A stretch of 64,000 nt of DNA from Saprospiraceae bacterium. GTDB lineage: Bacteria > Bacteroidota > Bacteroidia > Chitinophagales > Saprospiraceae. The notes beneath the pieces were generated by a model. The model searched no databases. It saw nothing but the letters and a program-made list of their open reading frames with translations, and had not been told where the DNA came from. The DNA is taken from assembly GCA_016715985.1 (NCBI GenBank), contig JADJXD010000001.1, positions 1,550,001 through 1,614,000 on the forward strand. Direction: 5' to 3'. A program made the position numbers and the translations under genes. Shown here piece by piece: positions 25,192 to 34,285 of this stretch (positions within the stretch are counted from its first letter, which is position 1; every line of letters starts with the position of its first letter).

Positions 25192-26997
25192 TCATTTTAT
25201 GATGCTTTTTCTTAAATTCTGACCTTTTGAAGTTAATCTGTACATTTGATTTGGACTATTTGGGCTATCTGGATTCGTCATTTCTATATATTGGTCATTG
25301 ATCGCTGGAGTCAAATAATTATTTCTGAAGCTTGGTTTATGTTTCATATCCAATATTTTCATAAGCTCACCACTTTTCATCGGTTTTGCCAGGACCATTA
25401 ATAATGCTTTTACTTGGTCGGTTACTTGTGCGGTTACTTGATCGGTTACTTGTGCGGTTACTTGGTCGGTTAGCGGCTCAACAGATCGGAAACTACTACC
25501 TGTTTTCAAAAATGAAAGGAGCGCATTTCCGGTATCTGTCAATCTGTATTTTTGCTCAGGGCTATTTTTATTTTCCGGATATAAATAATATATATATCCC
25601 TGATCTATAGCAGGTTGTAAGTAGTTAGCTGTAAAATACTGCCTATGTCTTAGCTCTAGTTTATCCATGATTTCAAATCTGCTCATCTCATGCGTCAAAA
25701 CAAAAACCAACCTTTTTACCAGTTCATTTACTTGGTCGGTTACTTGGTCGGTTACTTGGTCGGTTACTTGTTTTGTGACCTGCATTATTTCAGGTCTGTA
25801 AATGGTCAGTGAAAAACCCTCTTCCAGATTGAATACAGGTTCCCCCAATCCGGCTTCTTTGCACAAACGGTATATTTCTCCTGTGCCCGTGCCAAATCGC
25901 TCAATATAACCTGCCTGATACAGCGTCTCGGCAAGATGCGGATTTTTAGGATAAGACGCATGATCATATTTAAGTTTTTCAAGTGTCAATTCCATCGGCA
26001 ATCCACCCGGATTTGTGATAACTAATCGATCCGAAAACAGCATTACCTGAACACTTCCATTACTCTGATAATCCCTGTGAGCAATGGCATTTACAATAGC
26101 TTCACTAATAACAGGTCTTGGGATTTCATATTGGATTGGTGCCTGATTGGATTCTATACGCATGCCTACAGCGATGGCAATTTTAGATAGAATAAAATCT
26201 ACAGCTTCGTCCACTTGAGTAAATACATCTCCTTTAATGATCCGGTGGTCTGGTATAGGTTTAGCTACAAAAGTACCATGAAAATGTGCACATTTTACGA
26301 CAGATGATGGAAAAAATTGCTGTGAATTTTTTCCAAAGGCTAAAAGTGCGCTATTGGTCAATCCGCCGGGGAGTAAAAGATTCAAATGTGAGAGTATTCT
26401 GGAAAGTGGTGCTCCTTCACGTAATGGAAAACCTCTCTTATATCGTGCTATTCCTATAAACTGGTTTACCTTATCTTCATCAATATCTGCCAAAGTTGCC
26501 TTTGTAGCAATGGTACTGTCAAATCCTTCAGTCTGAATTAAGCCTTGTTGCTGTAAGACGTTCACCAATGCTTTAGTAACTTCTCTCAGTAATGTACTAT
26601 TATCTGAAAAACGTTTGTATGATAATTGATTTTGTATTTTTTTGAATAAAGATGCTTCTTTGGGATGTCTGTCTGTATCGGAATCATTTTTGATAAATGC
26701 CAATGAAAATATTCCATCTTTCTGAGCTAATTGATACTCTAACTCTGTGGGAGAGAATCCTTCGGGTGTTTCATAACCATATTCTTTCCCAATCAATATG
26801 ATATATATATCACAAAGGGCTACTTCTTTGAGGAAGACTTGATATGGTTGTTCACCATTGGCCGGCAATTTTTCAAATAGTATAGGTTCAAAAAACAATT
26901 GTAATACCGGATCTGAAAGTAAATGGCGATAAAGTATTTCCCGCTCTTGAGCAAATTCTTTTTGTACACTTGATATGAATATTCTTTGCTTTTTCAA
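25192..26997 (-). CDS. DUF4062 / GHKL ATPase / duplicated winged-helix fusion protein
   Basis: 601 residues. Residues 1-95 are a DUF4062-type domain (KKQRIFISSVQKEFAQERE ... CDIYIILIGKEYGYE). Residues about 150-280 resemble the linker region of AlbA/RecG-like ATP-binding regulators. Residues 290-400 are a GHKL ATP-binding fold (EAIVNAIAHRDYQ; VITNPGG; RFGTGTGEI). The remainder is a twice-repeated module: a run of Val-Thr-Asp/Ala-Gln tetrapeptides (about 405-422 and 508-529) followed by a Fic-type winged helix ending KYRLTDTG or MYRLTSKG. No Fic or nuclease motif was seen. A signalling or defence regulator is plausible but unproven. It interrupts the paa locus beside a paaZ fragment, suggesting acquisition. 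Confidence 0.8.
   Translation of the reverse strand: MKKQRIFISSVQKEFAQEREILYRHLLSDPVLQLFFEPILFEKLPANGEQPYQVFLKEVALCDIYIILIGKEYGYETPEGFSPTELEYQLAQKDGIFSLAFIKNDSDTDRHPKEASLFKKIQNQLSYKRFSDNSTLLREVTKALVNVLQQQGLIQTEGFDSTIATKATLADIDEDKVNQFIGIARYKRGFPLREGAPLSRILSHLNLLLPGGLTNSALLAFGKNSQQFFPSSVVKCAHFHGTFVAKPIPDHRIIKGDVFTQVDEAVDFILSKIAIAVGMRIESNQAPIQYEIPRPVISEAIVNAIAHRDYQSNGSVQVMLFSDRLVITNPGGLPMELTLEKLKYDHASYPKNPHLAETLYQAGYIERFGTGTGEIYRLCKEAGLGEPVFNLEEGFSLTIYRPEIMQVTKQVTDQVTDQVTDQVNELVKRLVFVLTHEMSRFEIMDKLELRHRQYFTANYLQPAIDQGYIYYLYPENKNSPEQKYRLTDTGNALLSFLKTGSSFRSVEPLTDQVTAQVTDQVTAQVTDQVKALLMVLAKPMKSGELMKILDMKHKPSFRNNYLTPAINDQYIEMTNPDSPNSPNQMYRLTSKGQNLRKSIIK
25411..25472 (-). repeat. 12-bp tandem repeat array encoding (VTDQ/VTAQ)n, second linker
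   Basis: Five consecutive 12-bp units of the form GGTTACTTG[G/T][T/G]C on the plus strand, alternating two versions, encode the Val-Thr-Asp/Ala-Gln linker before the second winged helix of the DUF4062 gene. Unit length is a multiple of three, so copy-number change keeps the frame. Confidence 0.85.
25729..25782 (-). repeat. 12-bp tandem repeat array encoding (VTDQ)n, first linker
   Basis: Nearly identical TTACTTGGTCGG units in tandem encode the linker between the GHKL ATPase and the first winged helix. The last unit has diverged to encode Val-Thr-Lys-Gln. Confidence 0.85.
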
Positions 26998-27117
26998 TTG
27001 CTAAATATCTCTGTTATTTCTGTCTATTGTGTTTTAAACCTAAATATGAAACTCCATTATTTAGGACGCTCATCTGTAAATTTGATTCTTTTTTCTCTAA
27101 CTTAACTTTAGATAAAA

Positions 27118-29160
27118 TTAATTTCCCTTCAATTTCACCATTGTCAATATCGTGGCGATAGCTACTGTTTCACCTGTCTCATCATAAACATCTACTAGCC
27201 ACTTCACGATACCCTTTGTATAATCTTCATCTTCCCGTTTTTCCTGAGCTACTTTTTCTTTTACTGTAAGGCGAACACCAATAGTCATGCCCGGATATAC
27301 AGGTTTGGTAAATCGGCATTCTTCAAGACCATAATTGAGCACAACGGGACCTTTGGCAGCATCGACAAACAATCCGGCAGCAGCAGAAAGCACAAAATAT
27401 CCATGAGCAACTCTCTGCGTAAACGGAGTGCCTTCGAGAGAAGTTGCATCTGTATGAGCATAAAAATGATCCCAGGAAACATTACCAAAATTCACAATAT
27501 CGGCATCCGTAACGGTTCGTTTGTGTGTGATGAGCGTCTCTCCGATTTCCAACTCTTCAAAGTATTTTTTGAAAGGATGTTTGATGTCTTCGATATATTT
27601 TCCACCATATTGATATTGTTGTGTGATGGCAGTCAAAGTGGTTGGCGAGCCCTGAATGGCACATCGTTGCATATAATGTTTAACTCCTCGCATACCTCCC
27701 ATTTCTTCCCCTCCGCCGGCACGACCGGGTCCTCCGTGTACCAGTAACGGCATCGGTGATCCGTGTCCGGTACTTTCTTTGGCTGATTCTCTGTTCAGGA
27801 CCAATATCCTGCCATGATGCGTAGCCGCACTGACTACGTATTCACGGGCGATTTTATCATCAAATGTCACAATAGAGCAACAAAGGGATCCTTTGCCCAT
27901 TTTCGCTAAAGATACAGCTTCGTCCAGGTCTTTGTATGGCATGATGGTGGAAACCGGTCCGAAGGCTTCGATTTCATGGATGCCCAACGACTCCATGGGT
28001 CGATCATTTCTCATTAGAATTGGCGACATATATGCACCTTTATTTGAAGAACCATCTATCACATCACATACATCCGGATTGCCAAAAACAATCTCAGAAG
28101 ATTTCATTAATTGTGAAATTTTGCCTCTGACTTCTTCTATTTGTTCTTTTCCGGCAAGGGCTCCCATTTTTACACCCTGCACTCTGGGATCACCGATAGG
28201 CGTTCCGGATAAAGCCTTCCCAATTGCAATCTGAGCATCTTCAAGGTAATTATCAGGTACCATAATTCGTCTGATGGCTGTACATTTCTGGCCGCATTTC
28301 ACGACCATTTCTTTTCTGACTTCTTTGACAAACAGATCAAATTCGACCGTGCCGGGAGCTGCATCTTCTCCCAGAATAATACAATTCAGAGAGTCGGCTT
28401 CCATATTGAAAGGAACTGCTTCACTGATGATATTAATATTGGACTTTAGTTGAATACCGGTACTGGCTGAGCCTGTAAAAGTAACTACGTCCTGATAATT
28501 TACATGGTTAAGCAGGGTGCGGGCACTACCGCAAATCAGTTGTAATGCACCTTCAGGAAGTATTCCGGAATGAATGATATCTTTGACAACAGCTTCTGTC
28601 AAAAAGGAAGTTAAAGTGGCCGGCTTTACAATAGCGGGCATGCCTGCCAGCCAGTTGACAGCACATTTTTCGAGCATACCCCACACCGGAAAGTTAAATG
28701 CATTGATATGCACAGCTACTCCTTCTTTTGGTACTAAAATATGATGACCTACAAAGGTACCGCCTTTACTCAGTCCTACCGGTTCGCCTTCTGTATAATA
28801 TGGCAAGTCCGGAAACTTCCTGCGGAGACTGGCATTTGCAAACAAATTGCCGATACCTCCTTCAATATCTATCCAGGAGTCTATACGAGTTGCGCCGGTT
28901 TTGTAACTGATATCATAGAAATTCTCTTTTCTTTCCATCAGATATAAAGCCAATGCCTTTAACATTCGACCCCGTTCCTGAAAAGTGAGTTTACGTAAAT
29001 TATTATTTCCTACCCGTCTTCCAAAATCCAACATCTCACCAAAATCAAGACCATTACTGCTTGCTGATGCAATGGCTTCACCCGTACTTGCATCATACAA
29101 TATCTGACCATCACCCGTGCCTTCTATCCATTTGCCGGATACATAATTCTGTAACTTCAT
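27118..29160 (-). CDS. paaZ: phenylacetate degradation bifunctional protein PaaZ
   Basis: 680 residues, the full length of PaaZ. Residues 1-520 are an aldehyde dehydrogenase with VTFTGSASTGIQLK (cofactor turn) and the catalytic cysteine in KCGQKCTAIRRIMVP. Residues 535-680 are a MaoC hotdog hydratase with the catalytic Asp/His region WDHFYAHTD followed by AHGYFVLSAAAGLF. The MaoC part opens the oxepin-CoA ring and the dehydrogenase oxidises the resulting semialdehyde. The start codon follows a near-consensus box TACCTTCG (complement of 29188-29195). Its 3' end is the better-preserved copy of a duplicated sequence and may have been replaced by recombination. The paaABCDE oxygenase genes are not in this window. 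Confidence 0.95.
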   Translation of the reverse strand: MKLQNYVSGKWIEGTGDGQILYDASTGEAIASASSNGLDFGEMLDFGRRVGNNNLRKLTFQERGRMLKALALYLMERKENFYDISYKTGATRIDSWIDIEGGIGNLFANASLRRKFPDLPYYTEGEPVGLSKGGTFVGHHILVPKEGVAVHINAFNFPVWGMLEKCAVNWLAGMPAIVKPATLTSFLTEAVVKDIIHSGILPEGALQLICGSARTLLNHVNYQDVVTFTGSASTGIQLKSNINIISEAVPFNMEADSLNCIILGEDAAPGTVEFDLFVKEVRKEMVVKCGQKCTAIRRIMVPDNYLEDAQIAIGKALSGTPIGDPRVQGVKMGALAGKEQIEEVRGKISQLMKSSEIVFGNPDVCDVIDGSSNKGAYMSPILMRNDRPMESLGIHEIEAFGPVSTIMPYKDLDEAVSLAKMGKGSLCCSIVTFDDKIAREYVVSAATHHGRILVLNRESAKESTGHGSPMPLLVHGGPGRAGGGEEMGGMRGVKHYMQRCAIQGSPTTLTAITQQYQYGGKYIEDIKHPFKKYFEELEIGETLITHKRTVTDADIVNFGNVSWDHFYAHTDATSLEGTPFTQRVAHGYFVLSAAAGLFVDAAKGPVVLNYGLEECRFTKPVYPGMTIGVRLTVKEKVAQEKREDEDYTKGIVKWLVDVYDETGETVAIATILTMVKLKGN

Positions 29161-29346
29161 GATTATACATTAATTGTTTTTGTAGTGCGAAGGTAGGGAA
29201 TAAATTGTGATTGATGGCCTTGGTAATTGGGAATTTTGAAGGTTAAGTCGTAACTTGAAGATTTAATTCTGTGTTTATTCTTTAATAAAATTTGATTTGA
29301 GCCAAAACTAATTTAAAGGATTATAAGCAGTCTAGGACTTTAATGG

Positions 29347-30333
29347 TTAGACCAGATTTGTGACATAGCGAAGTGTCTCTTTGATATCATTTGCATCCTG
29401 TTGAATTCTCACAAAGGGTTCAGATAACCAATTACTGATATCTTCTGCAAAATGATCGCCACAATCTTTCAGAACTTTTACTCCCTTTCTTCTGAGTGCT
29501 TCTGCATTACATTCCTGTTCGTATTGTCCTTGTATCGGAACACTCATCAGACGTTTTCCCAGATATAACGCTTCAGCCGGTGTTTCAAATCCACCTCCTG
29601 TGATCAGTCCGTGAGCATGGATCAGGCTATCATTAAAAAACTGATTTCTCACCGGAAAGTAAGTAATATTCCCAACGGTGGACGGCATTTCAACATCCGG
29701 AACAAACCAATGAAACTGATAGGGTGCCATTTTTCTTAACGCATTCTCAATACAATGTGTCCGATATGCGGGTAAATAAACAGTTACATGCCCATGATCC
29801 TGTGGAGTACAATTTATAAATTCCTGTTTGATGACCGGTGGAAATATAAAGCTGTCATATCTGTCAAAGTGCAGGCCTACATAATGAGTTGCTGTTGCAT
29901 ATTTTTTGAGGATTAATTCTCCAATAATGCTCTTATTTTCCGGTCTTGGAGTATTGGAAGAAAAAAAACTACCCTGATGTCCGAACTGGATAGATGGTAC
30001 TTTATGAATACGACATGCTCTGGCGGTGACATAATCAAAATCGTTGATGATAAGGTCATAATCTTTGACCGGCAGATCGCGTGCAGTTTTGATAATGTGG
30101 CTGAAATCAAAATTCTTCCAGGTTTTATAATAATCCAATCCACCACATTGAGAGTAAAACAGACTCAACCCCTTACTTTTGAACTTCACAGGAATATTCA
30201 TGGGCAGTGTCGCATTTGATCCACTGAGAAATATGTCCACTTCGCCCAATTCTGAAAGATAAGGAAATAACTGGTGTGCCCGACTGATGTGGCCATTGCC
30301 TGTAGCTTGTACGGCATATAGTATCTTTATCAA
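29347..30333 (-). CDS. glycosyltransferase family protein (MGT/MurG-like fold)
   Basis: 328 residues. The N-terminal loop ILYAVQATGNGHISRAHQLF is the Gly-rich acceptor loop of GT-B enzymes related to UDP-glucuronosyl and MurG-type transferases. The C-terminal half has LITGGGFETPAEALYLGKRLMSVPIQGQYEQ, the sugar-nucleotide-binding signature. The TTG start overlaps the stop of the upstream metallophosphoesterase (TTGA), so the two are translationally coupled, pointing to a shared role in a lipid- or envelope-linked sugar pathway. Donor and acceptor are unknown. Confidence 0.86.
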   Translation of the reverse strand: MIKILYAVQATGNGHISRAHQLFPYLSELGEVDIFLSGSNATLPMNIPVKFKSKGLSLFYSQCGGLDYYKTWKNFDFSHIIKTARDLPVKDYDLIINDFDYVTARACRIHKVPSIQFGHQGSFFSSNTPRPENKSIIGELILKKYATATHYVGLHFDRYDSFIFPPVIKQEFINCTPQDHGHVTVYLPAYRTHCIENALRKMAPYQFHWFVPDVEMPSTVGNITYFPVRNQFFNDSLIHAHGLITGGGFETPAEALYLGKRLMSVPIQGQYEQECNAEALRRKGVKVLKDCGDHFAEDISNWLSEPFVRIQQDANDIKETLRYVTNLV

Positions 30334-31184
30334 ATTTCTACTGATTTAGCATTATAAAACAGGACAGGTTCTTCAAAATGGGTCAAGGCTTCCATGAGAT
30401 TGGCCTTTTTGGGTTCATCTGCTTCTGACTGTCCCTCATAATCTACCTTGTCATAGGTATAAATTGTCCATTCGCCCGCCATATATTCAAGTGCAGTACA
30501 ATTTTCCACCCAATCTCCGCTATTCATATACAGGACACTCCCTGCTTTATTGGAAATGACTTTTTTAAGGGGTTGATGAATATGTCCGCATACTACTACA
30601 TCATACTCCTGGTCAATAGCAAGTTCTGCAGCAGTAGTTTCAAAATTGCTGATCCACTTTACCGCATGTTTTACTCCTGATTTTATTTTTTTGGATAAAG
30701 ACATTTTTTCCTTCCCAAAGTAATTCAAAATTTTATTGACAAAACGATTGAACAAAATCAATAAATCATACCCTTTACCCCCCAATTTTGCAATCACTTT
30801 TGCCCATCCTTTTGTGGTAGAGTCAAAAACATCCCCATGAAAAAACCATATAATTTTACCATCTAACGCAAGTATAAGTTTATCTTCCAACTGTACATTG
30901 CCAATCTTGGTCCCTTCATATTTTCGGAGCATTTCATCATGATTGCCGGTGATGTAATACACTTTACAGCCTTTTTCAGCCATTTTCAGAATGTGCCTGA
31001 TCACCTGCATATGAGCTTTGGGGAAATAAGATTTACTCAGATTCCAAATATCAATAATATCGCCATTGAGAATCAACATATCAGGTTCAATGGATCTGAG
31101 ATAGTCTAATAATTCTTTTGCGTGACATCCGTAAGTACCGAGATGCGTGTCGCTTATCACCGCTACATCAACTTTTCTTTTCAT
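30330..31184 (-). CDS. LpxH-like UDP-2,3-diacylglucosamine diphosphatase family phosphoesterase
   Basis: 284 residues from the ATG at 31184; an in-frame TTG at 31202 adds six residues and seems less likely. Calcineurin-like metallophosphoesterase motifs are complete: AVISDTHLGTYG, LILNGDIIDIWNLS, YYITGNHDEMLR, FFHGDVFD and VVCGHIHQPL. The spacing fits the LpxH-like group common in Bacteroidota, which cleaves UDP-diacylglucosamine in lipid A synthesis, though paralogues act on other substrates. Translationally coupled to the downstream glycosyltransferase and about 85 bp after a second glycosyltransferase gene. Confidence 0.87.
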   Translation of the reverse strand: MKRKVDVAVISDTHLGTYGCHAKELLDYLRSIEPDMLILNGDIIDIWNLSKSYFPKAHMQVIRHILKMAEKGCKVYYITGNHDEMLRKYEGTKIGNVQLEDKLILALDGKIIWFFHGDVFDSTTKGWAKVIAKLGGKGYDLLILFNRFVNKILNYFGKEKMSLSKKIKSGVKHAVKWISNFETTAAELAIDQEYDVVVCGHIHQPLKKVISNKAGSVLYMNSGDWVENCTALEYMAGEWTIYTYDKVDYEGQSEADEPKKANLMEALTHFEEPVLFYNAKSVEI

Positions 31185-31269
31185 TTTGGAAATTAAAGGC
31201 AAAGTTATTACAGGCAGGTTACCGCAAGGTTAAGTCACTGTTAAGTACAAATAAATATTAATACAAAGT

Positions 31270-32475
31270 TTAATATGAATTGGCGGGACGGAATACCCTT
31301 GAACTACTAATTTCAATATTGCTTTTGGAAGTTGCCAGATATTTGAGATCTTCAAAATAAGTATCCGCCAAAGTATCCCAACTGAGATTTTCAGTAAATT
31401 CCAATCCCAGGCGGACAAACTGTTCCTTTAGTTCCGGCTCGTTAAGTATCACTTCTATTCTATCGATGTAGCCATCCGGGTCATATGGACTGCACAAAAA
31501 GCCATTAACACCGCTTTTTATAAAACTTGCTGAACCGCCTCCATTAGCGATGACACAAGGAATTCCCGATGCCATTGCTTCCACAACTACATTCCCATAA
31601 CTTTCTGATACAGATGGGAATACAAAAACATCACAAGATGCATATAATACTGCCAGCTTCTCCTGATCCAACTTACCTATAAAACAAGCTTCCGGCATCG
31701 CTTTTTGTAATTCTTCCTTTGCGACACCATCTCCTGCGATGATAAAATTATAAGGTTTATTGGTTTTCTGAGCAATTCTATAAATTTTTATAAGTGTTTC
31801 CAGATTTTTTTCCCAGACTAATCTGCTCGCAAAAAGTATTTTGATTTTTTGATTTCCTGTTATATCCCGAATTGACTTTGGATCGTGTTTTGAAGGATTA
31901 AAAAGATGTCGGTTGATTCCTCGGGGCCAAATTTTAAGATGGTCCCGTTTTATACCTGTATTTACTAATTCATCAGCAATTACTGTTGTCGGGACATACA
32001 TTTTATCGGTAGCATTATAAAATTCTTTCAATTTTCGGCTTAATAGTTTTTCAACCATCTTCGACAAAAACTTAACGTAGTGTAAATAGTAGGATACGTA
32101 AGACACAAAATGTGTATGATAAATGGTCGTGACCGGAATATTACGGCGTTTTGCATATCTGAGTGCAAAATTCCCCATTAGAGAAGGAGTAGCAATATGT
32201 ATAACATTCGGATCGAATGTATTCAGTTCATATTGTATTTTTCGACTATTCAACCAGGGTAATACCATTCTGTAGGTGTTGTTGAAGGGAACTTTTATAG
32301 TATGTAGTTTTATGACAGGAAATGATTCGATCTCGTCATATCCCATTCCTGTTATAAATAGAAACTCAAAATCTTCTTTCGGAATTCTCCTGAGAAGTTC
32401 AAACATGGTCCTTGAAGCTCCATCAAAATCTTCTATCAGTATCTCTGCAAAAAATGCCACTTTTATCTTTCTCAT
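31270..32475 (-). CDS. GT4-family glycosyltransferase
   Basis: 401 residues. The N-terminus AFFAEILIEDFDGASRTMFELLR and YHTHFVSYVSYYLHYVKF are those of SQD2/alpha-mannosyl-type GT4 transferases; the donor-site half has ILFASRLVWEKNLETLIKIY and the E-x7-E signature region SVSESYGNVVVEAMASGIPCV. These enzymes transfer a hexose to a lipid or polysaccharide acceptor. First gene of a minus-strand group with the LpxH-like phosphatase and second glycosyltransferase, suggesting glycolipid synthesis. Acceptor unknown. Confidence 0.88.
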   Translation of the reverse strand: MRKIKVAFFAEILIEDFDGASRTMFELLRRIPKEDFEFLFITGMGYDEIESFPVIKLHTIKVPFNNTYRMVLPWLNSRKIQYELNTFDPNVIHIATPSLMGNFALRYAKRRNIPVTTIYHTHFVSYVSYYLHYVKFLSKMVEKLLSRKLKEFYNATDKMYVPTTVIADELVNTGIKRDHLKIWPRGINRHLFNPSKHDPKSIRDITGNQKIKILFASRLVWEKNLETLIKIYRIAQKTNKPYNFIIAGDGVAKEELQKAMPEACFIGKLDQEKLAVLYASCDVFVFPSVSESYGNVVVEAMASGIPCVIANGGGSASFIKSGVNGFLCSPYDPDGYIDRIEVILNEPELKEQFVRLGLEFTENLSWDTLADTYFEDLKYLATSKSNIEISSSRVFRPANSY

Positions 32476-32969
32476 ATTGACTTATAGACTGCTAAATTAC
32501 AGGTATATTGTTAAGTGCAGATTAAGATAAAATTAAGTGAATGTGATTTGATTTTTAGAAAATATAAATGTGTTGACAATACTGCCACTTTTAGTTATGA
32601 TTAAATTAGCATGAGATCGAGAAAATTTTGTCATGCCTGCCCGCATCGGAGCAGGCGGGATTTTTGCACTTTTTAGCAAAAATCACACCAAAATTAGGTG
32701 CTATTTCTATTTTTGACCCCGGGTTCAAACCAGGGGCTACAAATATTATAACCCTCTGGGGTATTTCATGTGGAACTTCTATCATTTCTCTTCATAATAT
32801 ATTGTAAATACTTGTATTATTCATCGAACTCACGTTAAATTAAGTTTCAGATAATAATAAAATTATTCAGATAGAAATATGCTGAATTATATAGGAAGAA
32901 TAAAAACAAACACGGAAACATCATAATTTTCATGTTTTTGAAGTTTAGTATATTTAAAGTAAAATTCAA
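32476..32969. other. 494-bp intergenic region carrying a dispersed palindromic repeat
   Basis: No gene seen. It separates divergent genes and contains the dispersed repeat at 32622-32770. The remainder is AT-rich with no recognised promoter match. Confidence 0.55.
32622..32770 (+). repeat. dispersed palindromic intergenic repeat, copy 1 (with hairpin insertion)
   Basis: The sequence from AAAATTTTGTCAT to GGGGTATTTCATG matches, on the opposite strand, the element at 60440-60562 over its full length. It contains the hairpins CCCCGGGTTCAAACCAGGGG and ACCCTCTGGGGT. Compared with the other copy it carries about 24 extra bases (CCTGCCCGCATCGGAGCAGG core, itself a hairpin) at 32634-32658. Looks like a REP-type or other non-coding mobile repeat. 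Confidence 0.75.
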
Positions 32970-33479
32970 ATGTCAAACAAGATATATTTTCTAATCTTCA
33001 TCATTCCGGTTTTGGGAAGTTGTCAGCAAATAAACGAAAAATCCAAATACCCAAAATCAGTCGGAGATATTAATTACGATAGCAAATATGATAAAAAGGA
33101 CTTTTATTTGTGTAACGAAAAAAGTATAATGCAATATCATAATGATAGTCAGGGGCTTGAATATAAAGGAGAGAAAACGGCGCTAGATCAAGTTTTTAAA
33201 TTAAAATACCAGCGCCCTGCCAATACGACAGAAAGCGGAATGGTCAGAATCAGATTTGTAGTCAATTGCAAAGGAGAAACGGATCGTTTCAGAGTAATGT
33301 CAATGGATGAAAAATACAATGAAAAAATATTTGACGCAGATATAACAGAACAATTAGTTTCTATCACTAAAAGTTTGGATGGTTGGATTCCTAAAAAAAA
33401 CCGTGGGAAAGAAGCAGATTATTATCAATATCTTATTTTTAAAATCAAAAATGGTCAAATTTCAGAAATACTGCCATGA
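32970..33479 (+). CDS. small lipoprotein, possible TonB-C-like domain
   Basis: 169 residues with a lipoprotein signal (FLIFIIPVLGSCQQ), so anchored to a membrane through Cys17. The C-terminal half (about residues 85-165; SGMVRIRFVVNCKGETDRFRV, then a DGWIPKKNRGKE segment and a final strand) has the strand pattern of TonB C-terminal or TonB-like domains, but no TM helix or proline-rich region is present. Its stop overlaps the start of the next gene (ATGA), so the two are coupled. Identity beyond lipoprotein is an inference. Confidence 0.7.
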   Translation: MSNKIYFLIFIIPVLGSCQQINEKSKYPKSVGDINYDSKYDKKDFYLCNEKSIMQYHNDSQGLEYKGEKTALDQVFKLKYQRPANTTESGMVRIRFVVNCKGETDRFRVMSMDEKYNEKIFDADITEQLVSITKSLDGWIPKKNRGKEADYYQYLIFKIKNGQISEILP

Positions 33480-34285
33480 TAAAATACTTGTTTTTTATTT
33501 TTCTTCCAATTATCGGATCAGGGCAGCCGCCAAATTGTAATGTGTATTTATACAAAAAAGACACGGCACAATACAACGCCTGCAAAAGTGTTGAGAAGGT
33601 TCAATATTATCAATATACCAGACAATATCAGGAGCGTTTTGATAAAGCGATAGAGATTTGTCCTTATTTTGCTTACGCTTATAGTGCTAAATCTACCGCA
33701 TATTTAAAGAGTGGAGATTTTCTTACCTGGAAATATCTGATTGACAAAGCAGTTCAGTACGATACTTTTTCACATATCGGATATAGAGGTTGGTGCAGAT
33801 TTCAGTTTTTCAGGGATTATGAAGGAGCCATTTCAGATATTGAATTTTTGGAAAAACGAATCAGTGTGCATAGCATCGGATATTCTGCGGGTGGAGACTA
33901 TCATTTGTCCGTCGCAAAAGCGTTGTGCTATAGCGCATTAAACCAAAAACAAAAAGCCATACAAATATTAGAGGGTCTTTTTTCTACAGAAGGGTATAAT
34001 GTCGGGACTTATGATTATTACCAGCTTGCCGTTAGCTATTTTCAAGTGGATGACATTGTAAATGCCACTAAATATTTAAATAAACAGAGTGAAAAATACG
34101 AATTTGCAGAAAATAAATTTTATCAGGCTAAGATTGCAAAAATAAAAAAAGACAAAAAATTATTTGAATCATTAAAAAATGAAGCCACCAAACTATATAA
34201 CAATAAGAACTTTTTGTTTGACCCATATACAGAGCATTTCAATAAAGTGTATTTGTCAACTATTAAAAATGAAATGTATGAGTGA
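33476..34285 (+). CDS. secreted tetratricopeptide-repeat protein
   Basis: 269 residues, starting in the ATGA overlap with the upstream lipoprotein gene. A short signal peptide (YLFFIFLPIIGSGQ) is followed by helical pairs of TPR type, such as YAYSAKSTAYLKSGDFLTWKY and CYSALNQKQKAIQILEG, across residues 45-230, and a Lys-rich tail. TPRs mediate protein-protein contact, most likely with the lipoprotein partner or an envelope complex. No enzyme motif. Confidence 0.78.
   Translation: MIKYLFFIFLPIIGSGQPPNCNVYLYKKDTAQYNACKSVEKVQYYQYTRQYQERFDKAIEICPYFAYAYSAKSTAYLKSGDFLTWKYLIDKAVQYDTFSHIGYRGWCRFQFFRDYEGAISDIEFLEKRISVHSIGYSAGGDYHLSVAKALCYSALNQKQKAIQILEGLFSTEGYNVGTYDYYQLAVSYFQVDDIVNATKYLNKQSEKYEFAENKFYQAKIAKIKKDKKLFESLKNEATKLYNNKNFLFDPYTEHFNKVYLSTIKNEMYE

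Noticed and set aside
25411..25782. Possible CRISPR-like array
   Set aside because: The 12-bp units have no unique spacers and lie in a coding frame as VTDQ repeats.
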